Of a DNA stretch of 64,000 nucleotides, positions 27,251 to 36,074 are shown piece by piece. The number at the start of each line of letters is the position of its first letter. Within the stretch, counting starts at the first letter, position 1. A program made the translations under genes and the position numbers. The notes beneath the pieces are model-generated. The model had not been told where the DNA came from. It did no database searches and worked only from the letters and a program-made list of their open reading frames with translations. The stretch comes from an uncultured Parabacteroides sp. (GTDB lineage: Bacteria; Bacteroidota; Bacteroidia; Bacteroidales; Tannerellaceae). The stretch lies in assembly GCA_937894065.1 (NCBI GenBank), contig CALCST010000023.1:186001-250000 (forward strand). Direction: 5' to 3'.

Positions 27251-27822
27251 CAATTATTGTGTTTAGTGATTATGTCCCATATAGCTTTGGTAAGCTCTAT
27301 GTCGTATTTAGCGTCGTGTAATTTCACTGATTCAATAGGGATTCCTAATTCTCTTGCAACGGTTTCCTGTTTGAAATCTTTCATTTTTGAGCGTTCTGTC
27401 ATAAGATATTGTGATGCTAGAACCATAACATCTATTGAATTTACCCAAAACCAGGAATAAAAATAGTTATCTCCGTTTTGCACAAAAAAAGCTTTCAGAA
27501 AATGATTATCGAATGATGCATTGTTGTATCCGGCAAGAAAAAACTTATCCGTCTTGTCGTATTTGTCAATATATTTTGAAAGCAATTCTATTAGTTGGTT
27601 GTAAACATCTTTCATTGGAGGATAAGAAAGTATTTGCTGGCGTGTAACATTGCAGACCTTCAAAGCTTCATCGTCAATTTCGCATTGCGGGTTAGGACAA
27701 ACATTGAAATTAAAATATTCTTTAGTTTCTCCGTCAATGACAATTTGTCCGCTTATCTGGTGGATACCGTTTCTCCAGTATTTTATACCAGTAGTTTCCA
27801 AGTCGAAAAAAAATATTTTCAT
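27250..27822 (-). CDS. 3'-5' exonuclease of the DEDD (DnaQ/RNase T) family
   Basis: About 190 residues from MKIFFFDLETTG. An in-frame upstream extension to 27933 exists, but it lacks family similarity and crosses the -7 box, so the ATG at 27822 is preferred. DLETTG gives motif Exo I, GYNNASFDNHFLKAFF gives Exo II, and KLHDAKYDIELTKAI gives Exo III with HxAxxD spacing. Such proteins trim single-stranded DNA or RNA. The role here is unknown; proofreading for a polymerase is possible but unsupported. It is the first gene of an exonuclease-amidase-anSME operon. Confidence 0.88.
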   Translation of the reverse strand: MKIFFFDLETTGIKYWRNGIHQISGQIVIDGETKEYFNFNVCPNPQCEIDDEALKVCNVTRQQILSYPPMKDVYNQLIELLSKYIDKYDKTDKFFLAGYNNASFDNHFLKAFFVQNGDNYFYSWFWVNSIDVMVLASQYLMTERSKMKDFKQETVARELGIPIESVKLHDAKYDIELTKAIWDIITKHNN

Positions 27823-27888
27823 ATGTAGATGTCTTATTATATTCTGTGATTTTGCAAGTTTGCAAAACTTTGGGGCAAAATCCCTCAT

Positions 27889-27896
27889 TGCAAAAA
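27889..27896 (-). promoter_or_regulatory. -7 box of the exonuclease-amidase-anSME operon
   Basis: TATTTTTG on the minus strand matches TAnnTTTG and lies about 67 bases before the exonuclease ATG at 27822. This favours that start over the longer frame. Confidence 0.5.
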
Positions 27897-27996
27897 TACA
27901 AAAATAAATCACAGTTGTTGCAAAAAAATACATTTGATGATGCGCATTTCACATATTGTTATTTCCTTTGCAGTCCGAAGAATATATAGCAATAAT

Positions 27997-29214
27997 ATGT
28001 TTTTAAGAAAAATACTTATTCCCGCCATGCTCTTTGCTGCGGTGACTGTCAAAGCTCAATTGACAGATGAATTATATCGCAGCGATTATAAAATTGATAA
28101 AGACAATAAAGGTAGTTTGTTTATAGAGTTGGACAATTTGTCTTTTTTCAAGGATAACGAATATTCTGGAAATGTAATGAAAGGATATTCGTTGCCGGGA
28201 TTTTGGCTTCAGCCTAAAGTCGTTTATTATCCTTTGGAAAATATCAAGCTGGAATTAGGTGCGCATCTTTTGAAATATTGGGGAGCACAGCAATATCCTT
28301 ATGCTTCATATTTTGATATTCCGGAATGGCAGGGGAATGATTTCCAACATGGTTTCCATGCTTTGCCTTGGCTAAGGGCACAAATGGATTTTTCGGATAA
28401 TTTCAGTGTAATTCTGGGAAACATTTACGGCGCATCAAATCATCGTTTGATTGAACCTCTTTATAATCCTGAATTAAATCAGACTGCAGATCCTGAAGCT
28501 GGAGCTCAGATTCTGTATTCGAGCAAATATTTTGATTTGGATTTCTGGGGAAGCTGGGACAGTTTTATTTTCCGTAATGACGTGCATCAGGAGTCATTCA
28601 CTGTAGGACTTTCCACTCGTGCCAAATGGAATGAACCGGAAAATGATGTGCATTTCTATACAAACCTTCAGCTTTTGGCGCGTCACTATGGAGGTGAGAT
28701 TGATACAATAACAACGAATTCCGTACAGACATTGATGAATGGAGCTTTGGGAATAGGTACGGAATGGAATGCTTCCAGGAAATATTTGAAAAAAGCAGGT
28801 TTGGAGGTGGATGTTTTGGGCTATTACCAGCAAGCTGGCAAGATGTGGCAACAGGATTCAGGATATGCAATTTATTCCAGCGCATATGCAGATATAAAAA
28901 ATGTCAGACTTAAAGCGGGATATATGTGGAATAATGATTTTATTTCCATGTATGGCAGTCCGTTTTTTGGCTCAGTATCAACAAAACAGCCTGGCGGTGT
29001 TTTTGATAATCCGCAACTTGTGCATTGGGGATTAGAATATACCCGTTCATTCGGGAAATACTTTTCTTTTGGTGCTGACTTGTCTGTTTACCATTGTTTT
29101 GGTGGAAAATTCATTGTTGATGGAGTGGAGGAGAATAACAAACAGTCCACAAGCTTTTCAGCTGGAATTTACATGCGAATAAAACCTTCTTTCCTTTTGT
29201 TCCGGAAAAAATAG
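27997..29214 (+). CDS. Predicted outer-membrane beta-barrel protein, function unknown
   Basis: About 405 residues from the ATG at 27997. The open frame extends upstream to 27934, but a normal signal peptide begins at MFLRKILIPAMLFAAVTVKAQ. The mature protein is rich in alternating aromatic and polar stretches (GFWLQPKVVYYPLENIKLELG, AQILYSSKYFDLDFWGSWDS, VRLKAGYMWNNDFISMYG) typical of barrel strands. I do not recognise a family. The C-terminus (RIKPSFLLFRKK) lacks the usual terminal phenylalanine. It is divergent from the exonuclease operon and followed by an unusual repeat region. Confidence 0.7.
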   Translation: MFLRKILIPAMLFAAVTVKAQLTDELYRSDYKIDKDNKGSLFIELDNLSFFKDNEYSGNVMKGYSLPGFWLQPKVVYYPLENIKLELGAHLLKYWGAQQYPYASYFDIPEWQGNDFQHGFHALPWLRAQMDFSDNFSVILGNIYGASNHRLIEPLYNPELNQTADPEAGAQILYSSKYFDLDFWGSWDSFIFRNDVHQESFTVGLSTRAKWNEPENDVHFYTNLQLLARHYGGEIDTITTNSVQTLMNGALGIGTEWNASRKYLKKAGLEVDVLGYYQQAGKMWQQDSGYAIYSSAYADIKNVRLKAGYMWNNDFISMYGSPFFGSVSTKQPGGVFDNPQLVHWGLEYTRSFGKYFSFGADLSVYHCFGGKFIVDGVEENNKQSTSFSAGIYMRIKPSFLLFRKK

Positions 29215-29251
29215 AATGAACTCTTGATTTTTAATGCAGATGATATTTTTA

Positions 29252-29338
29252 TTTCATAATATGTGGAAAAAGTTTTCCATATATTATGAAAATAAATTTT
29301 CATATATTGTGAAATTTTTGTTCCATATATTATGAAAA
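29252..29338. repeat. Cluster of four inverted/direct copies of an AT-rich repeat
   Basis: Copies related to TTTCATAATATATGGAAA occur at 29252-29270 (forward), 29273-29292 (reversed), 29297-29314 (shorter variant) and 29321-29338 (reversed). Copies 1 and 2 form one near-perfect 40-base inverted repeat. The cluster lies in the gene-free stretch 29215-29543 between the convergent outer-membrane gene and DUF4250 gene, and may act as a terminator or protein-binding array. Confidence 0.6.
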
Positions 29339-29413
29339 AAGTTTTCCAAGCCGTAAAAAAGTTGTGAAAATGTAATTTGTTTATTTACAAAGGTTTATAA
29401 AATTGGCTTTTAG

Positions 29414-29456
29414 ACATAAAAAAATCTATAGTTTTCTTGTATAGAAAAACTATAGA
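29414..29456 (-). terminator. Terminator of the DUF4250 gene
   Basis: TCTATAGTTTT (29425-29435) pairs with AAAACTATAGA (29446-29456). On the minus strand the stem is followed by a run of seven T residues. Confidence 0.75.
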
Positions 29457-29543
29457 ATATTATAATTTGAGTAGCTTAAAAGCGGACAATGTGCAATGAA
29501 CTTGAGACTTTAAAAGTAAACTGCAGTAATAATTGTAATAGTA

Positions 29544-29720
29544 TTACCAAAACTTATTCTGCATAGGATTGTATTCAAATCCGACCGATTTCATTTTGTC
29601 AATCAGATATTTCTTGTCAATATCCATATCTGTACACAAGTCGTCAAGTGAAGAATAATAATCTCTTAATTTTAGATTGATGAAGCTAAACAGCATCATC
29701 GGGTCATTAGGTAATTCCAT
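29544..29720 (-). CDS. DUF4250 domain protein
   Basis: A 58-residue protein starting at MELPNDPMMLFSFINLKLRD; a second ATG seven codons upstream (29741) is possible, but the family begins at this point. The pattern NDPMMLxSxxNxKLRDxYSSLDDLCxDMDID is that of the small DUF4250 family found across anaerobic Firmicutes and Bacteroidetes. The central segment resembles a helix-turn-helix, so DNA binding is possible, but no function is established to my knowledge. It is followed by its own terminator and lies downstream of pgk. Confidence 0.85.
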   Translation of the reverse strand: MELPNDPMMLFSFINLKLRDYYSSLDDLCTDMDIDKKYLIDKMKSVGFEYNPMQNKFW

Positions 29721-29753
29721 TTTTATTTTATGTTTAAACATATAAACACAGAA

Positions 29754-29790
29754 AACACGGAGAAATTATTTCTCCATGCTTTCCGTGTCT
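29754..29790 (-). terminator. Hairpin downstream of pgk
   Basis: ACACGGA (29755-29761) pairs with TCCGTGT (29782-29788), enclosing a nested GGAGAAAT/ATTTCTCC palindrome. On the minus strand TTTTCTGTG follows, a weak T tract. Confidence 0.55.
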
Positions 29791-29829
29791 ATTTAGTCTA
29801 TTCTTTAATTTAAAAGAAAAAACAATTTA

Positions 29830-31083
29830 TTATTCGCCTTTGATAGCTGCGATACCCGGAAGAATTTTACCTTCGATAGCTTCAAGCAAAGCACCACCAC
29901 CAGTTGAGATGTAAGAAACTTTGTCAGCCATACCAAATTTATTGATACAAGCAACAGAGTCACCACCACCGATCAAAGAGAATGCACCTTCAGCAGTTGC
30001 TTCAGCGATAGCATCAGCAATAGCTTTTGAACCGCCAGCGAAGTTATCCATTTCGAATACACCTGCAGGACCGTTCCAAAGGATTGTTTTAGCACCTTTG
30101 ATAGCAGCTTTGAATTCTTCGCGAGTCTTAGGACCAGCATCCAAGCCCATCCATCCGTCAGGAATATTGTTGTCATCGCAAACCTGAGTGTTAGCGTCAT
30201 TTGCAAATGCATCAGCAGCGATACAGTCGCAACCCAAAACCAAGTTTACACCTTTAGCTTTAGCTTTAGCGATGATATCCAAAGCCAACTGAAGTTTGTC
30301 ATCTTCAACCAAAGAGTTACCGATTTTGCCACCCTGAGCTTTAGCGAAAGTAAATGCCATACCACCGCAAAGAATCAAGTTGTCAACTTTGTCCATCAAG
30401 TTTTCGATGATACCGATCTTAGTTGAAACTTTAGAACCACCCATGATAGCAGTGAACGGACGTTTGATGTTGCTCAATACGTTGTCAACAGCTGTAACTT
30501 CTTTTTCCATCAAGTAGCCCAACATTTTGTGGTCTGCATCGAAGTAGTCAGCGATAACAGCAGTTGAAGCGTGTTTACGGTGAGCTGTACCGAATGCGTC
30601 GTTAACGTAGCAGTCAGCATAAGAAGCCAAAGTTTTAGCGAATTCTTTCTGAGAAGCCTTCATTGCTTTCTTAGCATCTTCGTATGCAGGATCTTCTTTT
30701 TCGATGCCTACTGGTTTACCTTCTTCTTCTGGATAGAAACGCAAGTTTTCCAATAGAAGAACTTCACCTGGTTTCAATGCAGCAGCAGCGTCAGCAGCTT
30801 TAGCGCAATCTGGAGCGAATTTAACTGCAACACCAAGTTTTTCAGAAACTGCGTCAACAATCTGGCTCAAAGAATATTTAGCATTTACTTTACCTTTTGG
30901 TTTACCCATGTGAGACATGATGATAAGGCTACCACCGTCTGCCAAAATTTTCTTCAATGTAGGCAGAGCACCGCGGATACGAGTGTCGTCAGTGATTTTA
31001 CCTTCTTCATTCAAAGGCACGTTAAAGTCAACGCGCACAATTGCCTTTTTACCGGCAAAGTTAAAATTGTCCATTGTTTGCAT
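29830..31083 (-). CDS. pgk: Phosphoglycerate kinase
   Basis: A 417-residue glycolytic enzyme that transfers phosphate from 1,3-bisphosphoglycerate to ADP. The N-terminus KKAIVRVDFNVPLNEEGKI and the early DDTRIRGALPTLKKIL with MSHMGKPKGK are the substrate-binding domain. GGSKVSTKIGIIENLMDKVD and GPAGVFEMDNFAGGS, followed by GGGDSVACINKFG, form the nucleotide-binding half. The length fits the family. The promoter has a -7 box at 31143-31150. Codon use is uniform, suggesting high expression. The gene is separate from other glycolytic genes here. Confidence 0.98.
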   Translation of the reverse strand: MQTMDNFNFAGKKAIVRVDFNVPLNEEGKITDDTRIRGALPTLKKILADGGSLIIMSHMGKPKGKVNAKYSLSQIVDAVSEKLGVAVKFAPDCAKAADAAAALKPGEVLLLENLRFYPEEEGKPVGIEKEDPAYEDAKKAMKASQKEFAKTLASYADCYVNDAFGTAHRKHASTAVIADYFDADHKMLGYLMEKEVTAVDNVLSNIKRPFTAIMGGSKVSTKIGIIENLMDKVDNLILCGGMAFTFAKAQGGKIGNSLVEDDKLQLALDIIAKAKAKGVNLVLGCDCIAADAFANDANTQVCDDNNIPDGWMGLDAGPKTREEFKAAIKGAKTILWNGPAGVFEMDNFAGGSKAIADAIAEATAEGAFSLIGGGDSVACINKFGMADKVSYISTGGGALLEAIEGKILPGIAAIKGE

Positions 31084-31142
31084 AACTTTCTTTATTTAAA
31101 GTCTGAATAAATATAATCTTTTTCGTTTGTGTTTTCCGATTG

Positions 31143-31150
31143 CAAACTTA
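31143..31150 (-). promoter_or_regulatory. -7 box of pgk
   Basis: TAAGTTTG on the minus strand matches TAnnTTTG, about 60 bases before the pgk start. A TTG lies about 19 bases further upstream at the -33 position. Confidence 0.55.
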
Positions 31151-31187
31151 CACAAAATATATTTTATAACAATGTTTGCCGTAAAAT

Positions 31188-31685
31188 TTATTCGATAAGT
31201 TTGAATCTCAGTCTTAATCTTCCGTCCTGATAGTCGTAGTTCAACATTTTGAAATGCCCGATTTCAGATGTGTTTGCCACATGTGCACCAATACATGCGC
31301 AAGCGTCATAATCTCCAATTTTTACGATTCTTAGCGTGTCACTTGCATTATCCGGCAGTTTGCTCAGGTCCACAATGTTTGCCGCATCTTCTTTGCTCAT
31401 GAATTCTGCAGTAACATTCAGATGTTGGTCTATTACTTCATTTATCCGTCTTTCCACTTCCTGCATCATTTCGTCGGTTGGAGCCTCGCTTAATTCATAA
31501 TCAGCTTTACTTTTCTTTCTTTCAATATGTGCATTTTTCGAACGTGGGCATCCGAACATTCTGATCATAGTCTGGTTCAGGATATGTTCGGCGGTGTGCA
31601 TAGGTGCGATTGACACATCTTGAAATTTTTCTTTACTTTCAGTGATAAGTATACTGTATTTTTGAAATTCTTCTTTATTACTCAT
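31188..31685 (-). CDS. AlaX-like alanyl-tRNA editing protein
   Basis: A 165-residue protein resembling the free-standing editing domain of alanyl-tRNA synthetase. MHTAEHIL gives the first zinc pair (H30 and H34), and ACACIGAHVANTSEIG gives the CxxxH pair. Such proteins hydrolyse Ser-tRNA(Ala) or Gly-tRNA(Ala). The N-terminal about 20 residues are not typical. Its start lies only 20 bases after the stop of the accessory gene at 31706, so its native upstream region seems to have been replaced by the island, and it may now be read from an island transcript. Confidence 0.82.
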   Translation of the reverse strand: MSNKEEFQKYSILITESKEKFQDVSIAPMHTAEHILNQTMIRMFGCPRSKNAHIERKKSKADYELSEAPTDEMMQEVERRINEVIDQHLNVTAEFMSKEDAANIVDLSKLPDNASDTLRIVKIGDYDACACIGAHVANTSEIGHFKMLNYDYQDGRLRLRFKLIE

Positions 31686-31705
31686 TGTATATCTTTTTTT
31701 ATCGT

Positions 31706-32260
31706 TTAATAGAATTGTACATTTAGGTTATTGTCTATAATACATCCTAATAATTTCGCATTGGAATTTATCTTATTTATTAATTTCTTTCCATATTCAA
31801 AATATTTGATGCATTCATTGGGATTCATCTTGTCTGTTCCTGGATAACAAATAGCTATATATATGAATAGTTCATTTAAATAATTTGCTATTCTTGAAAG
31901 TATTTTTTTTGCAACTTGGTCAGCTCTTGGTTTATCTAATTCGATAATAATGTTATAACTACTTTTGTTATCTTTGCCATATATATCTATGGAATCTCTT
32001 TTTCCACCAATCTTATATTCTTTATTCCATTCTATAGAATGAATAGAATCTATAAGTGCTTTTAGTAATTGATTCTGAAAAGCATTTATGATTGTCTTTT
32101 GTTCTGATTGAGTATGCTTTGTTAAACTTCCTAAATTGGGAGGTATGTTATTTTCTATACATAATTTTATCTGGTAGATGTAATTGTCAATATGCATAGG
32201 AGTAATTAACATATCGTTAAATTGGGAGCTTGGCTGATTTGTTATTATATTTGTTACCAT
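31706..32260 (-). CDS. Hypothetical protein, possible PD-(D/E)XK-like nuclease fold
   Basis: A 184-residue protein of AT-rich codon use. RDSIDIYGKDNKSSYNIIIE is an acidic-strand pattern followed directly by LDKPRADQVAKK, recalling predicted PD-(D/E)XK proteins with an E-L-D-x-x-R-A-D-Q variant, but the canonical lysine of ExK is missing, so the fold is inferred and catalysis uncertain. It starts 39 bases from, and divergent to, the large serine recombinase, with AT-rich palindrome TATAATTATA between them. It marks the left side of the accessory island next to the AlaX-like gene. Starts at residues 17 or 22 are also possible. Confidence 0.6.
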   Translation of the reverse strand: MVTNIITNQPSSQFNDMLITPMHIDNYIYQIKLCIENNIPPNLGSLTKHTQSEQKTIINAFQNQLLKALIDSIHSIEWNKEYKIGGKRDSIDIYGKDNKSSYNIIIELDKPRADQVAKKILSRIANYLNELFIYIAICYPGTDKMNPNECIKYFEYGKKLINKINSNAKLLGCIIDNNLNVQFY

Positions 32261-32299
32261 AAAAACATTATATAATTATAAATGCAAATATATAACAAT

Positions 32300-34225
32300 A
32301 TGGGTAATGTTGCAATTTATAGTCGTGTTAGTACGCAACAGCAAACTACTGATAGGCAACTTGAAGAATTAACGAAGATTGCTAATGAAAAAGGTTACTC
32401 AATAGATGATAATCATGTTTATGTTGATATAATTAGTGGATTTAAAAAAGGTGAAATAAGACCATCTTTTTCTAAAATGATTCAAGACATAGAAAAAGGT
32501 GAAATCAATATTATATTAATTAGTGAATTTTCAAGGCTTGCAAGAAATGCAACAGACCTTTTGCAGCAGATTAATTATTTCAAAGAGCATAATGTAACTG
32601 TTTATTTTCATAAGCAGAATATCACTGTGAATAATGATAATTCCAATATTGGCAATACTATTCTTCTACATGTGTTGGCCGTTATGTCTTCATATGAAAT
32701 TGAATTATTTGCCGAGCGGTCATTAGGTGGTAAAATAATCAAGGTTCAAAATGGTGGTGCTGACACTGACAGTCGTGCTTATGGCTATACGTCGGTTGAA
32801 AAAAAAATTGTCATTAATAATGATGAAGCTAAAGTAGTTCAGCAAATATTTGAACAGTATAATCAAGGATACTCTGTTATTGATATTGCATATAATTTAA
32901 ATGCGAATAAAGTTCCTTCTCCTTATTCAAATAGAGTAAAGGCTTTTATTGAAAATAGAAAAAGAAACGGGTTGGAATTAAAAGAATATAAGTTTGATGT
33001 TAATAATCTTAAGTGGCGTGCTAATACAATATCAAGAATACTTGCAAATAAGTTGTACATCGGTCAGAGACACATTTCATACCATAAACCAGATCCAACT
33101 AACATATTGCCAACCAAACAAAGAAAAGATAGACAAAAAATATATGAATACAATGAACAATGTGAAAATCTAAGAATAATATCGGATGAACTTTTCCAAG
33201 CTGTTCAAGATAGATTATCACGAGCAAAGTATAATAGAAATAATGCAATAAAACATGATAATTTGCTGAAATCCAAGCTTAGATGTGGTGAATGTGGCGG
33301 AAATTTTAGCGTTGGTAATTCATTTGCAAATTCTTCATTTCAAAATAATAAACGCACATACAAATGCTATGGAATAATATCAAGAAAAGATAAACTGAGA
33401 ACTTGCAAAGATGGAAGTGAAATACGGCAAGCAAGATTAGATGGCTTGGTGGTTACATATAGTCTGAAAATATTTGCACAAATTTCAATTGAAACTGTGA
33501 GTAAAGAAAGAATATTAGAATTAAATAAAGATATTGAAATGTTAAATTCAATTTTGACTTTAAAGTTAAAAGATAGACAATGTATTGATGATAATTATAA
33601 GAAAGCAATGAAAAGATTAATATTGGTAGATAATTCAGTTGTTGAACAGCTGATAACAGAAACTACAAATAAATATAATACTGATATATCAAATATTAAT
33701 AATTCAATTGAAAAACTTAATAAGGAATTAATCAATAAAAAAATTACTATTAGTAAATTATCAAAAATCTCTGGTACATATAGTGGTTTAAAGTCTGAGA
33801 TGGATAAGATAAGAAATAATAAGGAACTTATTAAAGAAATGATCGAAGAATATATAGATGTTATTCATGTCTATAGAATTCATTCTATCTGGAATCTTAT
33901 TATTATTAAATATAAAAATAATCTTGAGATTTGGGGAACTATCAAGGCTGCACGATATAAAAAGGATGAAATGTTTTATGACTGTTTTGTCTGTAGATAT
34001 GGAATAGAGTTTAAATCTTGGTGTATTGTTAACTCTGAACATTGTTTTAGTTATAATAAACTTAAACATACCATAGTTTATGATGGTCATTCATCAAATG
34101 AGCAATACAAAAATATAAAAGCAGGAGAATATACTTATGAAGAATTTAACGATATCCTTATTAATACAGATAATCTAAATTCATATTCATTATATTATTA
34201 CGAGAATTTAAGGAGTGAAGAATAA
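32300..34225 (+). CDS. Large serine recombinase (integrase type)
   Basis: About 641 residues from MGNVAIYSRVST; an ATG six codons upstream (32282) also exists. The resolvase domain has catalytic S11 and SEFSRLARNATDLL with its arginines. A recombinase domain follows (DEAKVVQQIFEQYNQGYSV, then NLKWRANTISRILANKLYIG). A zinc ribbon starts near residue 330 (LRCGECGGNFSV, with later cysteines CYG and RTCKDG). A long coiled coil runs through residues about 400-510. This is the architecture of large serine integrases that insert elements at att sites without replication. It is the probable integrase of the 31.7-42.4 kb island, though att sites could not be identified. Confidence 0.93.
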   Translation: MGNVAIYSRVSTQQQTTDRQLEELTKIANEKGYSIDDNHVYVDIISGFKKGEIRPSFSKMIQDIEKGEINIILISEFSRLARNATDLLQQINYFKEHNVTVYFHKQNITVNNDNSNIGNTILLHVLAVMSSYEIELFAERSLGGKIIKVQNGGADTDSRAYGYTSVEKKIVINNDEAKVVQQIFEQYNQGYSVIDIAYNLNANKVPSPYSNRVKAFIENRKRNGLELKEYKFDVNNLKWRANTISRILANKLYIGQRHISYHKPDPTNILPTKQRKDRQKIYEYNEQCENLRIISDELFQAVQDRLSRAKYNRNNAIKHDNLLKSKLRCGECGGNFSVGNSFANSSFQNNKRTYKCYGIISRKDKLRTCKDGSEIRQARLDGLVVTYSLKIFAQISIETVSKERILELNKDIEMLNSILTLKLKDRQCIDDNYKKAMKRLILVDNSVVEQLITETTNKYNTDISNINNSIEKLNKELINKKITISKLSKISGTYSGLKSEMDKIRNNKELIKEMIEEYIDVIHVYRIHSIWNLIIIKYKNNLEIWGTIKAARYKKDEMFYDCFVCRYGIEFKSWCIVNSEHCFSYNKLKHTIVYDGHSSNEQYKNIKAGEYTYEEFNDILINTDNLNSYSLYYYENLRSEE

Positions 34226-34492
34226 TATTAAGTTGATTTTTTTATGGACACTTTTAGTATTGTTAAAAATATGTGAATTGGATTAAATTAAATATACGAT
34301 ATTTTTTTGCTGGTTTTGATTTAATATCCTTATTTATAAAATTTTATATCGAATACAAAAATATTTGTATGGAACCTCCCATTCAGGGAGAGAGTCTTGG
34401 TATGCCCTTGTTATAAATATATTATACTGTTTGGTGAATATATTTTTTTTGTAAAATATATAAATTGCATAGTCAGCTATTTAAGCTGATAT
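34226..34492. other. Gene-free stretch after the serine recombinase, with GC-rich hairpin
   Basis: Extremely AT-rich except for a short GC-rich patch around 34370-34410. There CTCCC (34376-34380) and GGGAG (34386-34390) can form a five-pair hairpin. It could be a terminator for one of the convergent flanking genes, a regulatory element or part of an att site. No evidence decides between these. Confidence 0.35.
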
Positions 34493-35950
34493 TTAGAAAT
34501 ATTCATCAATGCTAACGGTTGGTAGTAAATTTGCCTCAGAATATACATCTTTGATAATCTTCACTATGTTTTCATGACTAATATTTGCATTCTCTTTAAC
34601 ATTCAGTACTAATATTGCGTCGTGAATATTTATTACTTTGTAATCTTTCTGGAAGCAACGATGTAATATTTTACCTATTAATTGGCTTTCTAATTTCATC
34701 ATTCTGTTTGCCAATAAATCACTATTTTTAATTCTCTTTTGTTTCCTTAAAATACTCCATACGTTTTTAAAATATTTCACAAATATCGTCCCATATTTTT
34801 TCTCTTTTGATATCCTAATTGTATGCGAGTAGAGAACTTCTTTAAATAGTTTTGCTTTAATTTCGCCTCTATTCTCATTTTCAAAAAGTGAAAGAAAAAA
34901 GTCCCAGAATTTTCCTTTTATAACAAGATATAAATAATATAAGCAATCTGATGGTATGTTTCTATTGTTATTTATGTTATTTAATTTCAATGTTTTACGA
35001 AGAAGTTTGGTAACATTACGATAAGTGATGTCATTATTCTTGTTAAAGGTATATAGAGTGTCTATGTTAATAGAGTTTAAAACTAATAAAAAATTGTAGT
35101 CTATATTATATTCAGAAATAATAAATGAAGAATATAATAAGGGATGTGAATTTGAAATATCTATTTGTGATTTTATGTTAAAATATTTCTTGATAACTTT
35201 TGGCATATTGGTTAATATATGATATATACGATTGTTCTTGTCTATGGAGGTTATCTTTTTTTCTATATAATGTATATTATTTATTCTTGCAATATTATAT
35301 TTATATTTCGAATCATTTAAATTCAAATTATTTATTTCTGCAATAGCCGCAATTTTGTTTGAAAATGTCAATTTGGATAAAACTGAATTGTATTTAGATA
35401 TAAACTTCTCATCATAAATATAAGAAGTATTTCCTTCTTTAGATAAAGAGTTATTGTTTTCAAACAATAATTTTTGTAACTTATCTTTGTATGAGAGAAT
35501 TTTTCTGTTGATTGTTTTTTCTCTTGTAAAATTGAAATATTTCAATGAAATAACTCTACATTGTTTACCTACTTCATACTCATTAGAGATAGATATTAGA
35601 TTCATTTTTTTTAGATTATATAACATATCATATACATAGTCTCCTAAAATATTTTTTAACACCTTAGAGTTAAGGCGAATTACATTATTATGTAATAGGG
35701 ATTTACTTATCAAGAGATGTATGAGATATAAGTATTTAATTTCAAGCAAATCTTTATGTGGTATACTTATTTTTTTTATTTCTTTTTCTTCTATCTGCTC
35801 CATGTTTTCCTTTTCACAAATTAACACCTTTTCTGTATTAATTACACTTTTGTTTTTATTTAAAATAAATTTTATATGTGAATTAATATACATTTCATTG
35901 TTAATTCTATCAAACTTCCAAATTGTTAGTTCATTATTATTTTTTCTCAT
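34493..35950 (-). CDS. Mobile-element protein with family-A-polymerase-like palm motifs
   Basis: A 485-residue protein, strongly AT-biased. RIYHILTNMPKVIKKYF near residue 240 leads into IDISNSHPLLYSSF (about 262-275), which resembles polymerase motif A with Asp followed by Ser and a polar residue. KLFKEVLYSHTIRISKEKKYG (about 365-387) resembles motif B, and KVINIHDAILVLNV (about 435-448) resembles the HD(E) of motif C. The N-terminal half has no recognised domain, though a segment near residues 90-140 could be a winged helix. Related uncharacterised proteins with the TNxPK...DIxNSQP pattern occur in mobile elements. It may be a replication or repair polymerase-like protein. Activity is unproven. 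Confidence 0.55.
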   Translation of the reverse strand: MRKNNNELTIWKFDRINNEMYINSHIKFILNKNKSVINTEKVLICEKENMEQIEEKEIKKISIPHKDLLEIKYLYLIHLLISKSLLHNNVIRLNSKVLKNILGDYVYDMLYNLKKMNLISISNEYEVGKQCRVISLKYFNFTREKTINRKILSYKDKLQKLLFENNNSLSKEGNTSYIYDEKFISKYNSVLSKLTFSNKIAAIAEINNLNLNDSKYKYNIARINNIHYIEKKITSIDKNNRIYHILTNMPKVIKKYFNIKSQIDISNSHPLLYSSFIISEYNIDYNFLLVLNSINIDTLYTFNKNNDITYRNVTKLLRKTLKLNNINNNRNIPSDCLYYLYLVIKGKFWDFFLSLFENENRGEIKAKLFKEVLYSHTIRISKEKKYGTIFVKYFKNVWSILRKQKRIKNSDLLANRMMKLESQLIGKILHRCFQKDYKVINIHDAILVLNVKENANISHENIVKIIKDVYSEANLLPTVSIDEYF

Positions 35951-36074
35951 GTTTTTTCTAATAATATAATTGATCTAATAAAATATTCAAGTATTCCCGT
36001 AGTTATATCGATGTCTTCATAGTACATGCCAATGGCTTTAATATTGATCAAGAATAAATAAGCTATTTTCTATT

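Noticed and set aside
27823..27933. N-terminal extension of the exonuclease gene
   Set aside because: The longer frame crosses the -7 box and its first 37 residues do not resemble the exonuclease family, so the internal ATG at 27822 is preferred.
29252..29338. CRISPR array
   Set aside because: The repeats are short, alternate in orientation and lack unique spacers of regular length; no cas genes are nearby.
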